The notes under the pieces are model-generated. The model was not told the DNA's origin. It ran no database searches and saw only the letters and a program-made list of their open reading frames with translations. Source: Chromobacterium aquaticum (lineage in GTDB: Bacteria; Pseudomonadota; Gammaproteobacteria; Burkholderiales; Chromobacteriaceae). Taken from it: a stretch of 48,322 nucleotides of DNA. The stretch spans positions 1 to 48,322 of the forward strand of contig NZ_JAJOHW010000113.1 of NCBI RefSeq assembly GCF_021129195.1, given 5' to 3'. Below, piece by piece: positions 25,615-34,912 of this stretch (the first letter of the stretch is position 1; every line of letters starts with the position of its first letter). The position numbers and the translations under genes are program-made.

Positions 25615-27963
25615 TTAAAAACTGTCAGCCGCCCGCCCACTGGGCCCGCGTCTGACTTCAATCTGTAAAGGCTCATCCTGTTGCAAATGCACATCGCGCT
25701 GCGGAAAGGGCAGTTCGATGCCGGCCTTGGCCAGCGCGCCGTCTATCATATGGCGCAGATCGCTGGCCACCAGCACGGAATCGGCTTCGCCGATGTCCAG
25801 CCAATACTCCAGCTCGAACTCCAGCGCGTCGGCGCCGAAGTTGCTGAACAGCACCCGCGGCGGCGGCTCCTTGAGCACCACGCCATGGCGCTCCGCCTCC
25901 GCCAGCAATAGATTGCACACCTCGCGCGGCGGGCTGCCGTAAGCCACGCCGATGGCGATTTTCCGGCGAATCCGCCGGTTGCTGTAAGTCCAGTTGGTCA
26001 CCGCGCTCTCCACAAAGGTGGAGTTGGGAATCAGCGTCTCGATGCCGTCGCCGGCGCGCACCACCGAAGAGCGCAGCCCTATGCTGCTGACGGTGCCGCT
26101 GATGCCGCCGACCTGAACGAAATCGCCCACTTTCAGCGGCCGCTCCACCAGCAGCATCACGCCGCTGATCAGGTTCTTCAGCAGGTTCTGGGTGCCGAAG
26201 CCAATGCCGATCGCCAATGCGCCGCCAAGGAAGGCGAACACCGTCAACGGGATTTTGACCAGATTGAGCGCAAAGATCACCAACAGCGCGATCACGAACA
26301 CATAGCTCCAGCGCCACCAGATATTGGCCGAGGCCTCGCTGACGCCCAGCCTACCCGTGGCCAAGCGCCGCAAGGCGCGCAGCAGCGCGGTGCTGGCGGC
26401 GTAGCCTATCAGCAACACCAGAATGGCGCCCAGGCTCTTGCCTATGGTCACGCTGCGGGTGGCCTGCACTTTCTGGCCGTTGATCTCCACGCTGTCGTCG
26501 GCGCTGAACAATTCATAATTCCACAGCGCCCGCGCCGCCTGCAACACACGCTCGCTCAAGCGGCGCGACACTTCCTGCGGCGTGCCCTCCGCCGGCGCGC
26601 CGACGTCGAACTCCTGCTGCAACAGCAAAATGCCGGTCAAGGCCGCCTGCACCGGCTGCTGGGCGGCGTTGACGATGTCCAGCCGCTGGCGCAGCAGCTG
26701 CAGCATCGCCAGCGCGTGGCCGCCGCCGCGATCCAGGCCGATGTCATGCTGCACATCCGCCATCTTGGCCATGGTCAGCTCCGCCTCTTTTTGCAGGTAG
26801 TCGCGCACCGCGCCCAATTCCTCGCCGGCCTGACGGCTGGCGCTGGCCACTTCGGCCAGATTGGCGGCCTTGCCGGCGTACAACTGATAGCGGTACTCCC
26901 AGATACCGCCCTCCTGCGAGTTCGCCTCCTGGCGGATGCGCATCAGCTGCACCGCGAGGTCGCTATTGTCCAGAGCCTGGCGCTGCTCGACTGTGCGCTG
27001 GGTCAAATCCTGTAACAGCGCGGCCTGCGCCGGCGCGTCCTTTTTCTGCTTCACGGCGCTCAACTGCCGCTCCAACTCCTCCAGCTCGGCCTTGACCCGG
27101 CGGCGGCGCAGCTCATGCGCGCCCATTTCCCGCTCCAGGCGCAGGCGCTCCTCTCCCAGCCTCCGTTGCACTCCATCCAGCTCCGCCGGCTGGAAGCGGA
27201 CCTGTTTGCCGATACCATCCAGTTGTTTCCGCCACAAGTCCAACTGCGCCTGCAAAGTCTGCTGGCGGATGCGCAGCACCTGCCCCAAGGCGTCGAACTG
27301 CAGCAATTCCGACGCGCTGATGTCGCGGCGCCAGCGCGCGCCCTCCATCCGCCAGCGCAGCGCTTCGGCCTCGCCGGCCGCGGCCCCTTCCAGTTGCTCT
27401 CGCGCCTGGCGCAGGCTTACCTCGTTGAGCTTGAGGCTGTTGCGCATCGCCTCTTGCATCTGCGACAACATCAGCTGCTGCGCCTGCTGGGTATCTTTTT
27501 CCCAGCCGCCGGTCTGCAGTCGGCTGCGCAAGCCCTCCACCAAGGACACCGGATAGGGGCCGGCTTGCGCGAAGCCGCTCCAGTTCCGCAAGGCCTCTTC
27601 GGCCTCGGCTTGCTGCCTCAGCCTCTGATCGCGTTCTCCCGCGAGATCCAGCTGCCAGGCGTAGGACGCCACCAAGCGTTCCAGCAAGGCGCGGCGAAAC
27701 AACAGCTCGCCCGGGGTAACGCCGGCCGGCAGCTTGTCCAGCTTGATGGTTTCCAATTGATCCAGCGCCTGCTGCGCCTCGGCCAGCTTATCCACCACGC
27801 TGACCGCGGGCGCCGAAGCCATCGGCTTGGCCGCGGGCTTGGACGCAGCCGGCAAGGCGACGGGTTTGGACGCGGCCGGCAAGGCGGCGTAGGCCGCGGC
27901 GCAGGACAAGAGCCCGGCAAACAGGCAACAGACGGCAAAGAAGCGGCTCTTCACGCTAGGCAT
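25615..27963 (-). CDS. Large MscS-family mechanosensitive channel (KefA/MscK-like)
   Basis: A 782-residue inner-membrane channel that should open on membrane tension. A signal peptide (SRFFAVCCLFAGLLSCAAAYA) is followed by a Lys/Pro/Ala-rich linker and a long periplasmic coiled-coil region (about residues 80-430). About four helices lead to the MscS core: the pore helix GGALAIGIGFGTQNLLKNLISGVMLLVERP, then the beta domain VGDFVQVGGISGTVSSIGLRSSVVRAGDGIETLIPNS. The frame extends 38 codons upstream of the chosen ATG at 27963, but only this start places the signal peptide at the end. Ribosome binding site is weak. Glutamine-rich coiled coils resemble MscK/KefA more than small MscS. Confidence 0.92.
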   Translation of the reverse strand: MPSVKSRFFAVCCLFAGLLSCAAAYAALPAASKPVALPAASKPAAKPMASAPAVSVVDKLAEAQQALDQLETIKLDKLPAGVTPGELLFRRALLERLVASYAWQLDLAGERDQRLRQQAEAEEALRNWSGFAQAGPYPVSLVEGLRSRLQTGGWEKDTQQAQQLMLSQMQEAMRNSLKLNEVSLRQAREQLEGAAAGEAEALRWRMEGARWRRDISASELLQFDALGQVLRIRQQTLQAQLDLWRKQLDGIGKQVRFQPAELDGVQRRLGEERLRLEREMGAHELRRRRVKAELEELERQLSAVKQKKDAPAQAALLQDLTQRTVEQRQALDNSDLAVQLMRIRQEANSQEGGIWEYRYQLYAGKAANLAEVASASRQAGEELGAVRDYLQKEAELTMAKMADVQHDIGLDRGGGHALAMLQLLRQRLDIVNAAQQPVQAALTGILLLQQEFDVGAPAEGTPQEVSRRLSERVLQAARALWNYELFSADDSVEINGQKVQATRSVTIGKSLGAILVLLIGYAASTALLRALRRLATGRLGVSEASANIWWRWSYVFVIALLVIFALNLVKIPLTVFAFLGGALAIGIGFGTQNLLKNLISGVMLLVERPLKVGDFVQVGGISGTVSSIGLRSSVVRAGDGIETLIPNSTFVESAVTNWTYSNRRIRRKIAIGVAYGSPPREVCNLLLAEAERHGVVLKEPPPRVLFSNFGADALEFELEYWLDIGEADSVLVASDLRHMIDGALAKAGIELPFPQRDVHLQQDEPLQIEVRRGPSGRAADSF

Positions 27964-28086
27964 TTCATTGAACAAGCGGTGGACCTTGCCCCGGCTCAGA
28001 CCGCCGGCGGCAACTCGACCGCGCATTTTCGCACGAATCCGCACGCGGCACCCAGACCCAAACCATGCCAAAGGCATTTATTTGCG

Positions 28087-29280
28087 TCAGATCACGCCCG
28101 CCCCGCGCAAGCGGGCAATGTCGTCGGCACCGTAGCCGGCCTTCTCCAGCAAGGCATCGGTGTGCTGGCCCAGCCGGGGCGGCGCGTCGCGATATTGCGG
28201 CGGCGTGTCCGACAGTTTGATCGGGCAGGCCACCAGCGGCACGGCCAGGCCATCCGGGCCTGGCAATTCAATCTGCATCTGACGGTGCCGGATTTGCGGA
28301 TCGGCGAAGGCCTCGTCCACGGTATTGATCGGCCCGCAGGGCACGCCGGCCTGATCCAACCGCGCCAGCCAGGCGTCGCGCGGCTGGGCCAGGAAACCGG
28401 CGGCCAATAGCGGCACCAGTTCATCCCGGTGCGCGACGCGCTGCGGATTGCTGGCGAAGCGGGCATCATCGGCCAGTTCCGGCCTGCCGATCAACTCGCA
28501 CACCGAGCGGAACTGACGATCGTTGCCGCAGGCCAGGATGAAGTGGCCGTCGCCGGCGCACTTGAACACCTGATAGGGCACGATATTGGGATGGGCGTTG
28601 CCCAGGCGCGGCGGCACCGCGCCGCCCACCAGCCAGTTCATATTGACGTTGGCCAGCATCGCCAGCGCGCAATCGAACAAGGCCATGTCGATATGCTGGC
28701 CGCGCCCGCTGCCTTGCCGCGCCCACAGCGCGGCCTGGATCGCGTTGGCGGCGTAGAGTCCGGTGAACAGGTCGGTGACCGCCACCCCCACCTTGTGCGG
28801 CTCGCCGTCGGCCGGGCCGGTGATGCTCATCAGGCCGGACATGCCCTGCACGATGTAGTCGTAGCCGGCCATCTGCGCGTACGGCCCATCCTGGCCGAAG
28901 CCGGTGACCGAGCAATACACCAGCCGCGGATTGAGTTCGGCCAGGCTGGCGTAGTCCAGCCCATACTTGGCCAGCCCGCCCACCTTGTAGTTTTCGATCA
29001 GCACATCGGCGTCGGCGGCCAGCCGGCGGACAATTTCCTGCCCCTCCGGCTTGGCGATGTCCACGGTCAGCGATTTCTTGCCTCGGTTGGCGCACAGGAA
29101 ATAGGCGGCGGTGCCGTCCGGCAAGCTGGGCGGCGCCCATTGCCGGGTATCGTCGCCACAGCCCGGGCGTTCCACCTTGATCACTTCCGCGCCCAGATCG
29201 GCCAGCAACTGGCCGGTCCACGGCCCCGCCAATACCCTGGACAAATCCAATACCTTGATGCCTTCCAGCGCGCCCGTCAT
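28087..29280 (-). CDS. gcdG: Class III CoA-transferase, probable succinyl-CoA:glutarate CoA-transferase
   Basis: Family III (CaiB/BaiF) enzyme of 397 residues. The start LEGIKVLDLSRVLAGPWTGQLLADLGAEVIKVERPGCGD is characteristic; the catalytic Asp is expected in the HIDMALFDCALAML segment (about residue 174). The family moves CoA between carboxylic acids. Its position directly downstream of glutaryl-CoA dehydrogenase matches the glutarate-activating enzyme of many proteobacteria, hence the assignment; the specificity is inferred from context. A terminator-like hairpin lies between the two genes, so they may be separately regulated or partly read through. Confidence 0.85.
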   Translation of the reverse strand: MTGALEGIKVLDLSRVLAGPWTGQLLADLGAEVIKVERPGCGDDTRQWAPPSLPDGTAAYFLCANRGKKSLTVDIAKPEGQEIVRRLAADADVLIENYKVGGLAKYGLDYASLAELNPRLVYCSVTGFGQDGPYAQMAGYDYIVQGMSGLMSITGPADGEPHKVGVAVTDLFTGLYAANAIQAALWARQGSGRGQHIDMALFDCALAMLANVNMNWLVGGAVPPRLGNAHPNIVPYQVFKCAGDGHFILACGNDRQFRSVCELIGRPELADDARFASNPQRVAHRDELVPLLAAGFLAQPRDAWLARLDQAGVPCGPINTVDEAFADPQIRHRQMQIELPGPDGLAVPLVACPIKLSDTPPQYRDAPPRLGQHTDALLEKAGYGADDIARLRGAGVI

Positions 29281-29309
29281 CTGCGTCTCCCGCTACATGC
29301 AGCCCATCG

Positions 29310-29337
29310 AAAAAAAAGCGGCCCGGCAAGCCGGGCC
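29310..29337 (-). terminator. Terminator after gcdH
   Basis: Stem GGCCCGG / CCGGGCC (29320-29326 and 29331-29337) with a CAAG loop, followed on the minus strand by CGCTTTTTTTT. It separates gcdH from the CoA-transferase gene. Confidence 0.85.
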
Positions 29338-29391
29338 TCCAAGGACAGACAGGAATAACGGCGCGGCCGGCCTCCCGACCGCGCCGGCTTA

Positions 29392-30579
29392 TCAGGCAAA
29401 TGCCTGAATACCGGTCTGGGCTCGGCCCAGAATCAAGGCATGCACATCATGCGTGCCTTCGTAAGTGTTGACCGCCTCCAGATTCATCACATGGCGGATC
29501 ACATGAAATTCGTCGGCGATGCCGTTGCCGCCGTGCATATCGCGCGACAGCCGGGCGATGTCCAGCGCCTTGCCGCAGTTGTTGCGCTTGATCAGCGAGA
29601 TCATTTCCGGCGCGGCCTTGCCTTCGTCCATCAGCCGTCCCACGCGCAGCGCCGCGTGCAGGCCCAGCGTGATCTCGGTCTGCATATTGGCCAGTTTCAG
29701 CTGGATCAATTGATTGGCGGCCAGCGGACGGCCGAACTGCTTGCGGTCCAGCGTGTACTGGCGCGCCGCGTGCCAGCAAAATTCGGCGGCGCCCAGCGCG
29801 CCCCAGGCAATGCCGTAGCGCGCCTTGTTCAGGCAGCCGAACGGACCTTTCAAGCCCTTGACACCGGGCAGGATGGCGTCTTCCGGCACCAGCACGTCGT
29901 CCATCACGATCTCGCCGGTAATGGAGGCGCGCAGCGAGAACTTGCCGTGGATCTTGGGCGCGGACAGTCCGGCCATGCCCTTCTCCAGCACAAAGCCGCG
30001 GATTTCGTCCTCGTCGTCCTTGGCCCAGACCACGAACACATCGGCCTGCGGGCTGTTGGTGATCCACATCTTGCTGCCATTGAGCAGATAGCCGCCGTCC
30101 ACTTTGCGTGCCCGCGTCTTCATGCTGGCCGGGTCCGATCCCGAATCCGGCTCGGTCAGGCCGAAACAGCCCAGCCATTCGCCGCTGGCCAGCCGCGGCA
30201 GGTATTTATCCTTCTGCGCGTCCGAGCCGTAGGCCCAGATCGGATGCATCACCAAGCTGGACTGCACGCTCATCGCCGAACGGTAGCCGGAATCCACCCG
30301 CTCCACTTCACGCGCCACCAGTCCGTAGGCCACGTGGCTGAGGCCGGCGCAACCATAACCTTCGATAGTGCAGCCCAGCAGGCCGAGCTCGCCCATCTCG
30401 TTGATGATTTCGCGATCGAAGCGCTCTTCGCGATTGGCGCTCAACACCCGTGGAAACAGCTTGTCCTGACAGTAGTCATGAGCGCTCTGCTGCACCATGC
30501 GTTCTTCTTCACTCAGGCATTCGGCCAAAAGCAAAGGATCGTCCCAGCTGAACGGCGCGCGACTGGAGGGGGCTGCCAT
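29392..30579 (-). CDS. gcdH: Glutaryl-CoA dehydrogenase
   Basis: FAD-dependent acyl-CoA dehydrogenase that oxidises and decarboxylates glutaryl-CoA to crotonyl-CoA, passing electrons to ETF. The 395-residue protein has [12 protein letters not shown] and [16 protein letters not shown] in the FAD domain, and the C-terminal [18 protein letters not shown] with the catalytic base Glu374, a pattern characteristic of GcdH within the family. The conserved N-terminal [16 protein letters not shown] also fits. It starts near 30579 next to a divergent IclR-type gene; two palindromic sites lie just upstream. It connects functionally with the CoA-transferase and ETF-QO genes. Confidence 0.95.
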   Translation of the reverse strand: MAAPSSRAPFSWDDPLLLAECLSEEERMVQQSAHDYCQDKLFPRVLSANREERFDREIINEMGELGLLGCTIEGYGCAGLSHVAYGLVAREVERVDSGYRSAMSVQSSLVMHPIWAYGSDAQKDKYLPRLASGEWLGCFGLTEPDSGSDPASMKTRARKVDGGYLLNGSKMWITNSPQADVFVVWAKDDEDEIRGFVLEKGMAGLSAPKIHGKFSLRASITGEIVMDDVLVPEDAILPGVKGLKGPFGCLNKARYGIAWGALGAAEFCWHAARQYTLDRKQFGRPLAANQLIQLKLANMQTEITLGLHAALRVGRLMDEGKAAPEMISLIKRNNCGKALDIARLSRDMHGGNGIADEFHVIRHVMNLEAVNTYEGTHDVHALILGRAQTGIQAFA

Positions 30580-30601
30580 AGGTTCTGTCTCCGCGTTACT
30601 T

Positions 30602-30638
30602 GTTCCGCATTGCGGAACTTGGTTTCACATTGCAGAAT
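30602..30638. promoter_or_regulatory. Two tandem IclR-type operator sites
   Basis: GTTCCGCATTGCGGAAC (30602-30618) is a perfect 7-3-7 palindrome. GTTTCACATTGCAGAAT (30622-30638) matches it at 13 of 17 positions, with centres 20 bases (two helical turns) apart. They lie between gcdH and the divergent IclR gene. TTCCGCAATGCGGAA-like palindromes are typical IclR-family sites (recall). Confidence 0.7.
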
Positions 30639-30731
30639 AGACTAAAACACCGCCTGGACGGATGTAAAGCGATTTTGCGAAACTCGACGCCCGCCGGCGA
30701 TACTCACCCCAATTGAGGCTGACAAAACAAG

Positions 30732-31508
30732 ATGGATTCAATGGATTTGGAAACGGACAAGGACCGGCTGTTCGTCACCGCGCTAGCGCGCGGGCTGGAG
30801 GTATTGGCGGCATTCCGCCCCGGCGAACTGGCGCTGTCCAACCAAGAACTGGCCAAGCGTACCGGCCTGCCCAAGTCAACGGTGTCGCGTTTGAGCTACA
30901 CCCTGACCCGGCTGGGCTATCTGGCTCAGGACGAGGACAACGGCCGCTATCGGCTGGGGCTGGCGGTACTGGCCCTGGGCTCCACGGTTCTGTCCAGCTA
31001 CGACATCCGCCAGATCGCCGGGCCGCTGATGCGCGAGTTCGCGCAGGAGCAAGGCATGTCCATCAGCCTGGCGCTGCGCGACGGCAGCGACATGGTGTAT
31101 CTGGAAACCTGCCGCAGCCCGGCACGCATTTCTGTGCAGCTGACGGTGGGCTCGCGGGTGCCGCTGGCCACCACCGCCATCGGCCGCGCGTATTACGCCG
31201 GCTTGCCGGCGGAGGAACAGCTCAAGCTGCAAGCGCTGCTGGCCGCGCGTTACAGCGCGGAATGGCCGGAAATAGGCGCGCGCCTGGAGGAGGCCCGCCA
31301 GGCCTACCTGCGCCAGGGTTATTCAGCGTCTTTCGGAGAATACGAACCGGATGTGATGGCCGTGGGCGTGCACCTGGCCGTGCCCGGCCAGGCGCCGATG
31401 GCCTTGAACGCCAGCGGGCCGGCCTTCGCGCTGGATGAAGACGCGATGCGTGCGCGCATCGCGCCGGCGTTGAAGGCCTTGCGCCAGCGGCTGGCGCCGC
31501 TGGGCTGA
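30732..31508 (+). CDS. IclR-family transcriptional regulator
   Basis: A 258-residue regulator divergent from gcdH. The N-terminal winged helix (LSNQELAKRTGLPKSTVSRLSYTLTRLGYL) is followed by the IclR effector domain with SISLALRDGSDMVYLE, VGSRVPLATTAIGRAYYAG and the C-terminal SFGEYEPDVMAVGVHL. It probably controls gcdH and itself through the palindromic pair at 30602-30638, with glutarate or glutaryl-CoA as a possible signal (inference; in Pseudomonas the glutarate regulator is of a different family). ATGs at 30732 and 30741 are both possible; the former is used. Confidence 0.92.
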   Translation: MDSMDLETDKDRLFVTALARGLEVLAAFRPGELALSNQELAKRTGLPKSTVSRLSYTLTRLGYLAQDEDNGRYRLGLAVLALGSTVLSSYDIRQIAGPLMREFAQEQGMSISLALRDGSDMVYLETCRSPARISVQLTVGSRVPLATTAIGRAYYAGLPAEEQLKLQALLAARYSAEWPEIGARLEEARQAYLRQGYSASFGEYEPDVMAVGVHLAVPGQAPMALNASGPAFALDEDAMRARIAPALKALRQRLAPLG

Positions 31509-31531
31509 GCGCGCGGCTCCGTTCGCCGGGC

Positions 31532-31966
31532 TCAGGCGGACTGGATGTAATGGACCAGGTGATTGATCACCTGCTCCTGCTCTTCTATGGTGGCGCGCAC
31601 CAGATCGCCGATGGACAGCATGCCCATCACCTCGCGGCCTTCCAGCACCGGCAGGTGGCGAATGCGCTTTTCCGTCATCAGCGCCATGCAGTCGTCCAAG
31701 GTCTGGCTGGGCGTCACGTAGACCACGCGGCTGGTCATGATGTCACGCACCTTGGTGCCGGCCGAGGTACGGCCCTGCAACACGATGCGCCGCGCATAAT
31801 CGCGCTCGGAGAAGATGCCGATGATGCCGCCCTCCTCCATCACCAGCACCGCGCCGATATCGTTTTCCGCCATCACCTGCAGCGCCTGAAACACCGTGCT
31901 GTCCGGCGTCACGTAGACCAGAGCCCGATTTGGCTTGCTGTCCAACAACTGTCTTACCGTTTGCAT
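31532..31966 (-). CDS. Tandem CBS-domain protein
   Basis: A 144-residue cytoplasmic protein made of two CBS domains: ALVYVTPDSTVFQALQVMAENDIGAVLVMEEGGIIGIFSERD and RVVYVTPSQTLDDCMALMTEKRIRHLPVLEGREVMGMLSIGD. Such stand-alone pairs bind adenine nucleotides and act as energy or redox sensors on partner proteins. The start at 31966 gives MQTVRQLLD and is preceded by AAGGGGA; the 29-codon upstream extension has no family match. It ends 23 bases from the convergent IclR gene. No partner is evident nearby. Confidence 0.92.
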   Translation of the reverse strand: MQTVRQLLDSKPNRALVYVTPDSTVFQALQVMAENDIGAVLVMEEGGIIGIFSERDYARRIVLQGRTSAGTKVRDIMTSRVVYVTPSQTLDDCMALMTEKRIRHLPVLEGREVMGMLSIGDLVRATIEEQEQVINHLVHYIQSA

Positions 31967-32069
31967 GCATGTCCCCTTATCAAACCGGCACGCCGGCGCT
32001 GCAAGATGCTGCGCTCGGCCCACGGCGACGCGGGCAAGCGCCCACTTATCCACTATAGTGCCGCCCGCG

Positions 32070-32130
32070 GAGCCTGTTCAAGCTTCCGCGAACCGGCGCG
32101 CCGCAAGGCGATAACGGCTGATGCGGCATG
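32070..32130 (+). repeat. MITE-like repeat, partial third copy
   Basis: Begins GAGCCTGTTCA and continues with CCGCGAAC, CAAGGCG and GGCTGA...GCGG, which aligns with the reverse complement of the right half of the element at 1611-1761. The other half is absent, so it appears truncated. It lies in the gap between argB and the CBS gene. Confidence 0.5.
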
Positions 32131-32144
32131 TGCCGCCCCCGTCA

Positions 32145-33080
<936 letters not shown>

Positions 33081-33092
33081 TTAATCAAGCCG

Positions 33093-33162
33093 ATTAATGA
33101 ACTGTGATTTATTAATTGCAGAACAGCGGCATTCTGCCCTACAGTCCAAAACATTAATGAAC
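33093..33162. promoter_or_regulatory. ATTAATGAAC direct repeats before TetR gene
   Basis: ATTAATGAAC occurs at 33093-33102 and again at 33153-33162, exactly 60 bases apart, with a related ATTAATTGCA at 33111-33120. ATTAAT is itself palindromic. The sites lie in the AT-rich argB-tetR gap, upstream of the efflux operon, and are candidate binding sites for the TetR protein. Confidence 0.4.
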
Positions 33163-33182
33163 CAAGATTCAGCTATACAAAC

Positions 33183-33839
33183 ATGGCACAAGCTCCCTCC
33201 TCGCGCTGGCAGCGCAAAAAAGACGCGCGTCCCAGCGAAATCCTGGATGCAGCACTGGCCTTATTCGTTGAGAAAGGCTTCAGCGCCACCAAGATGGAAG
33301 ACATCGCCCGCGCGGCCGGCGTGACCAAGGGCACGCCCTATCTGTACTTCCAGAACAAGGAAGACATCTTCAAGGCCATGGTGCTCCACCATCTGTCCAG
33401 CCGTCTCGGCGCCTTCGTCGAGCTGGAGCAACAGCATCAGGGCCCAGTGGGCGAGCTGCTGCAAATCCTGTTGCTCAAATGGTGGGACGAGGTGGGCGCC
33501 ACGCCAGCCGCCGGCCTGTGCAAGCTGGCGATAGCCGAGGCCACCAATTTTCCGGAGCTGGCGCAGTTCTACACCAATGAAGTGATCTCGCCCTGTCTGA
33601 GCATGGTCGAGCACATTCTGCGCCGCGGCATGGACAGCGGCGAGTTTCGGCCGCTGCCCATCGCCAGCAGCTGCGACGCCCTTCTGGCGCCGCTGGTGAT
33701 GGCGATGACCTGGGCGCATTCCTTCGCCAAGGTGGTGCCCGAAACCTGCGGCTATTCGCATCACCATTCCCGCGAACACCTGAGCGAAGCCTTGCAGCTG
33801 GTGCTGCAAGGCCTGAAGAATCCTTGCTACGAGAACTGA
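33183..33839 (+). CDS. TetR/AcrR-family repressor of the efflux operon
   Basis: A 218-residue regulator. The N-terminal helix-turn-helix is classic: EILDAALALFVEKGFSATKMEDIARAAGVTKGTPYLYFQNKEDIF. The rest is a helical ligand-binding domain with the CLSMVEHILRRGMDSGEFRPL segment typical of AcrR-like proteins. It precedes the MFP gene by a single base, so it is the first gene of the TetR-MFP-RND-OMF operon and probably represses it. Ligand unknown. Confidence 0.93.
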   Translation: MAQAPSSRWQRKKDARPSEILDAALALFVEKGFSATKMEDIARAAGVTKGTPYLYFQNKEDIFKAMVLHHLSSRLGAFVELEQQHQGPVGELLQILLLKWWDEVGATPAAGLCKLAIAEATNFPELAQFYTNEVISPCLSMVEHILRRGMDSGEFRPLPIASSCDALLAPLVMAMTWAHSFAKVVPETCGYSHHHSREHLSEALQLVLQGLKNPCYEN

Positions 33840-33840
33840 C

Positions 33841-34905
33841 ATGAGAACTGCAGCTCACTGCCTCTGGCTGACCATCGCCAGCCTGACTCTCGCCGCCTGC
33901 GGCAAGCCGGAAGCCCCGCCCGAAGCGCCGCGCCCGGTGCGTTATGTGGTGGCCGGTCAAACCGCCCAACAGCAGGGCGACAGCTACGCAGGCGAAATCC
34001 GCGCCCGCCACGAAACCAATCTAGCCTTCCGCGTGGCCGGCAAGGTGGTGGCCAAGCTGGCCAATAGCGGCGATCGAGTGAAGAAGGGCCAGGTGCTGGC
34101 GCGACTGGACCCCAGCGACTACGCGCTGGACCTGTCCGCCAAGCAGGCGCAGCTGGCGGCGGCGCAATCCGATCTCGGCCAGCAGGAACTGAATCTGAAA
34201 CGCTACCGCGAGCTGTTGGCCAAGCAGTTTGTCAGCCAGTCCCAGGTGGACGGCCAGCAGAACGCGGTCAACGCCGCGCGCGCCAAGGTGGACCAAGCCA
34301 AGGCGCAACTGGCGGCCAGCCGCAACCAGACCGGCTACACCAACCTGGTGGCCGATGCCGACGGCGTGCTGAGCCAGATGGTGGCCGAACCCGGCCTGGT
34401 GGTGGCCGCTGGCCAGGCGATGGCGCGGCTATCGCAGGATGGCGCGCGCGAAGCCGCGATCCAAGTGCCGGAGAACGCGCTGGACAAGGTGCGTCGCGCC
34501 CGGCAGTTCCAGATCAGGCTATGGAACGGCGGCACGCCGCTAACGGGGACGCTGCGCGAACTGGCGGCGGACGCCGACCCGGCCACGCGCACTTATCCTG
34601 CGCGCATCGCCATCGACGGCGACTCCAGCCGCCTGCAGCTGGGCATGACCGCCAGCGCGGCCTTGCCGGACGCGGCCGCGGCGCAGCTGCGGCTGCCGCT
34701 GACCGCGCTGCTGGACGAGCAGGGCCGGCATTATGTCTGGCTGATCGGCGCCGCCGGCAAGGTGACGCGCCGCGCGGTGACGGTCAGCCGCATCGACGCC
34801 GAGTCCGCCGCCCTGTCCCAGGGCGTGCAGCCGGGCGACAAGATCGTCACCGCCGGCATCCATCTGCTGCGCGACGGCCAGTCCGTGAAACTGCTGGAGC
34901 GCTGA
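33841..34905 (+). CDS. RND efflux periplasmic adaptor (MFP) lipoprotein
   Basis: Links the inner-membrane pump to the outer-membrane channel. The 354-residue protein has a lipoprotein signal (SLTLAACGK, Cys20), so it is likely anchored in the inner membrane's outer leaflet. Then come the barrel-sandwich half motif FRVAGKVVAKLANSGDRVKKGQVLARLD, an alpha-helical hairpin (about residues 95-160), the second lipoyl half VVAEPGLVVAAGQAMARL, a beta barrel and the membrane-proximal domain. The start lies one base after the TetR stop. It is followed 7 bases later by the pump gene. Confidence 0.94.
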   Translation: MRTAAHCLWLTIASLTLAACGKPEAPPEAPRPVRYVVAGQTAQQQGDSYAGEIRARHETNLAFRVAGKVVAKLANSGDRVKKGQVLARLDPSDYALDLSAKQAQLAAAQSDLGQQELNLKRYRELLAKQFVSQSQVDGQQNAVNAARAKVDQAKAQLAASRNQTGYTNLVADADGVLSQMVAEPGLVVAAGQAMARLSQDGAREAAIQVPENALDKVRRARQFQIRLWNGGTPLTGTLRELAADADPATRTYPARIAIDGDSSRLQLGMTASAALPDAAAAQLRLPLTALLDEQGRHYVWLIGAAGKVTRRAVTVSRIDAESAALSQGVQPGDKIVTAGIHLLRDGQSVKLLER

Positions 34906-34912
34906 GACCGCG

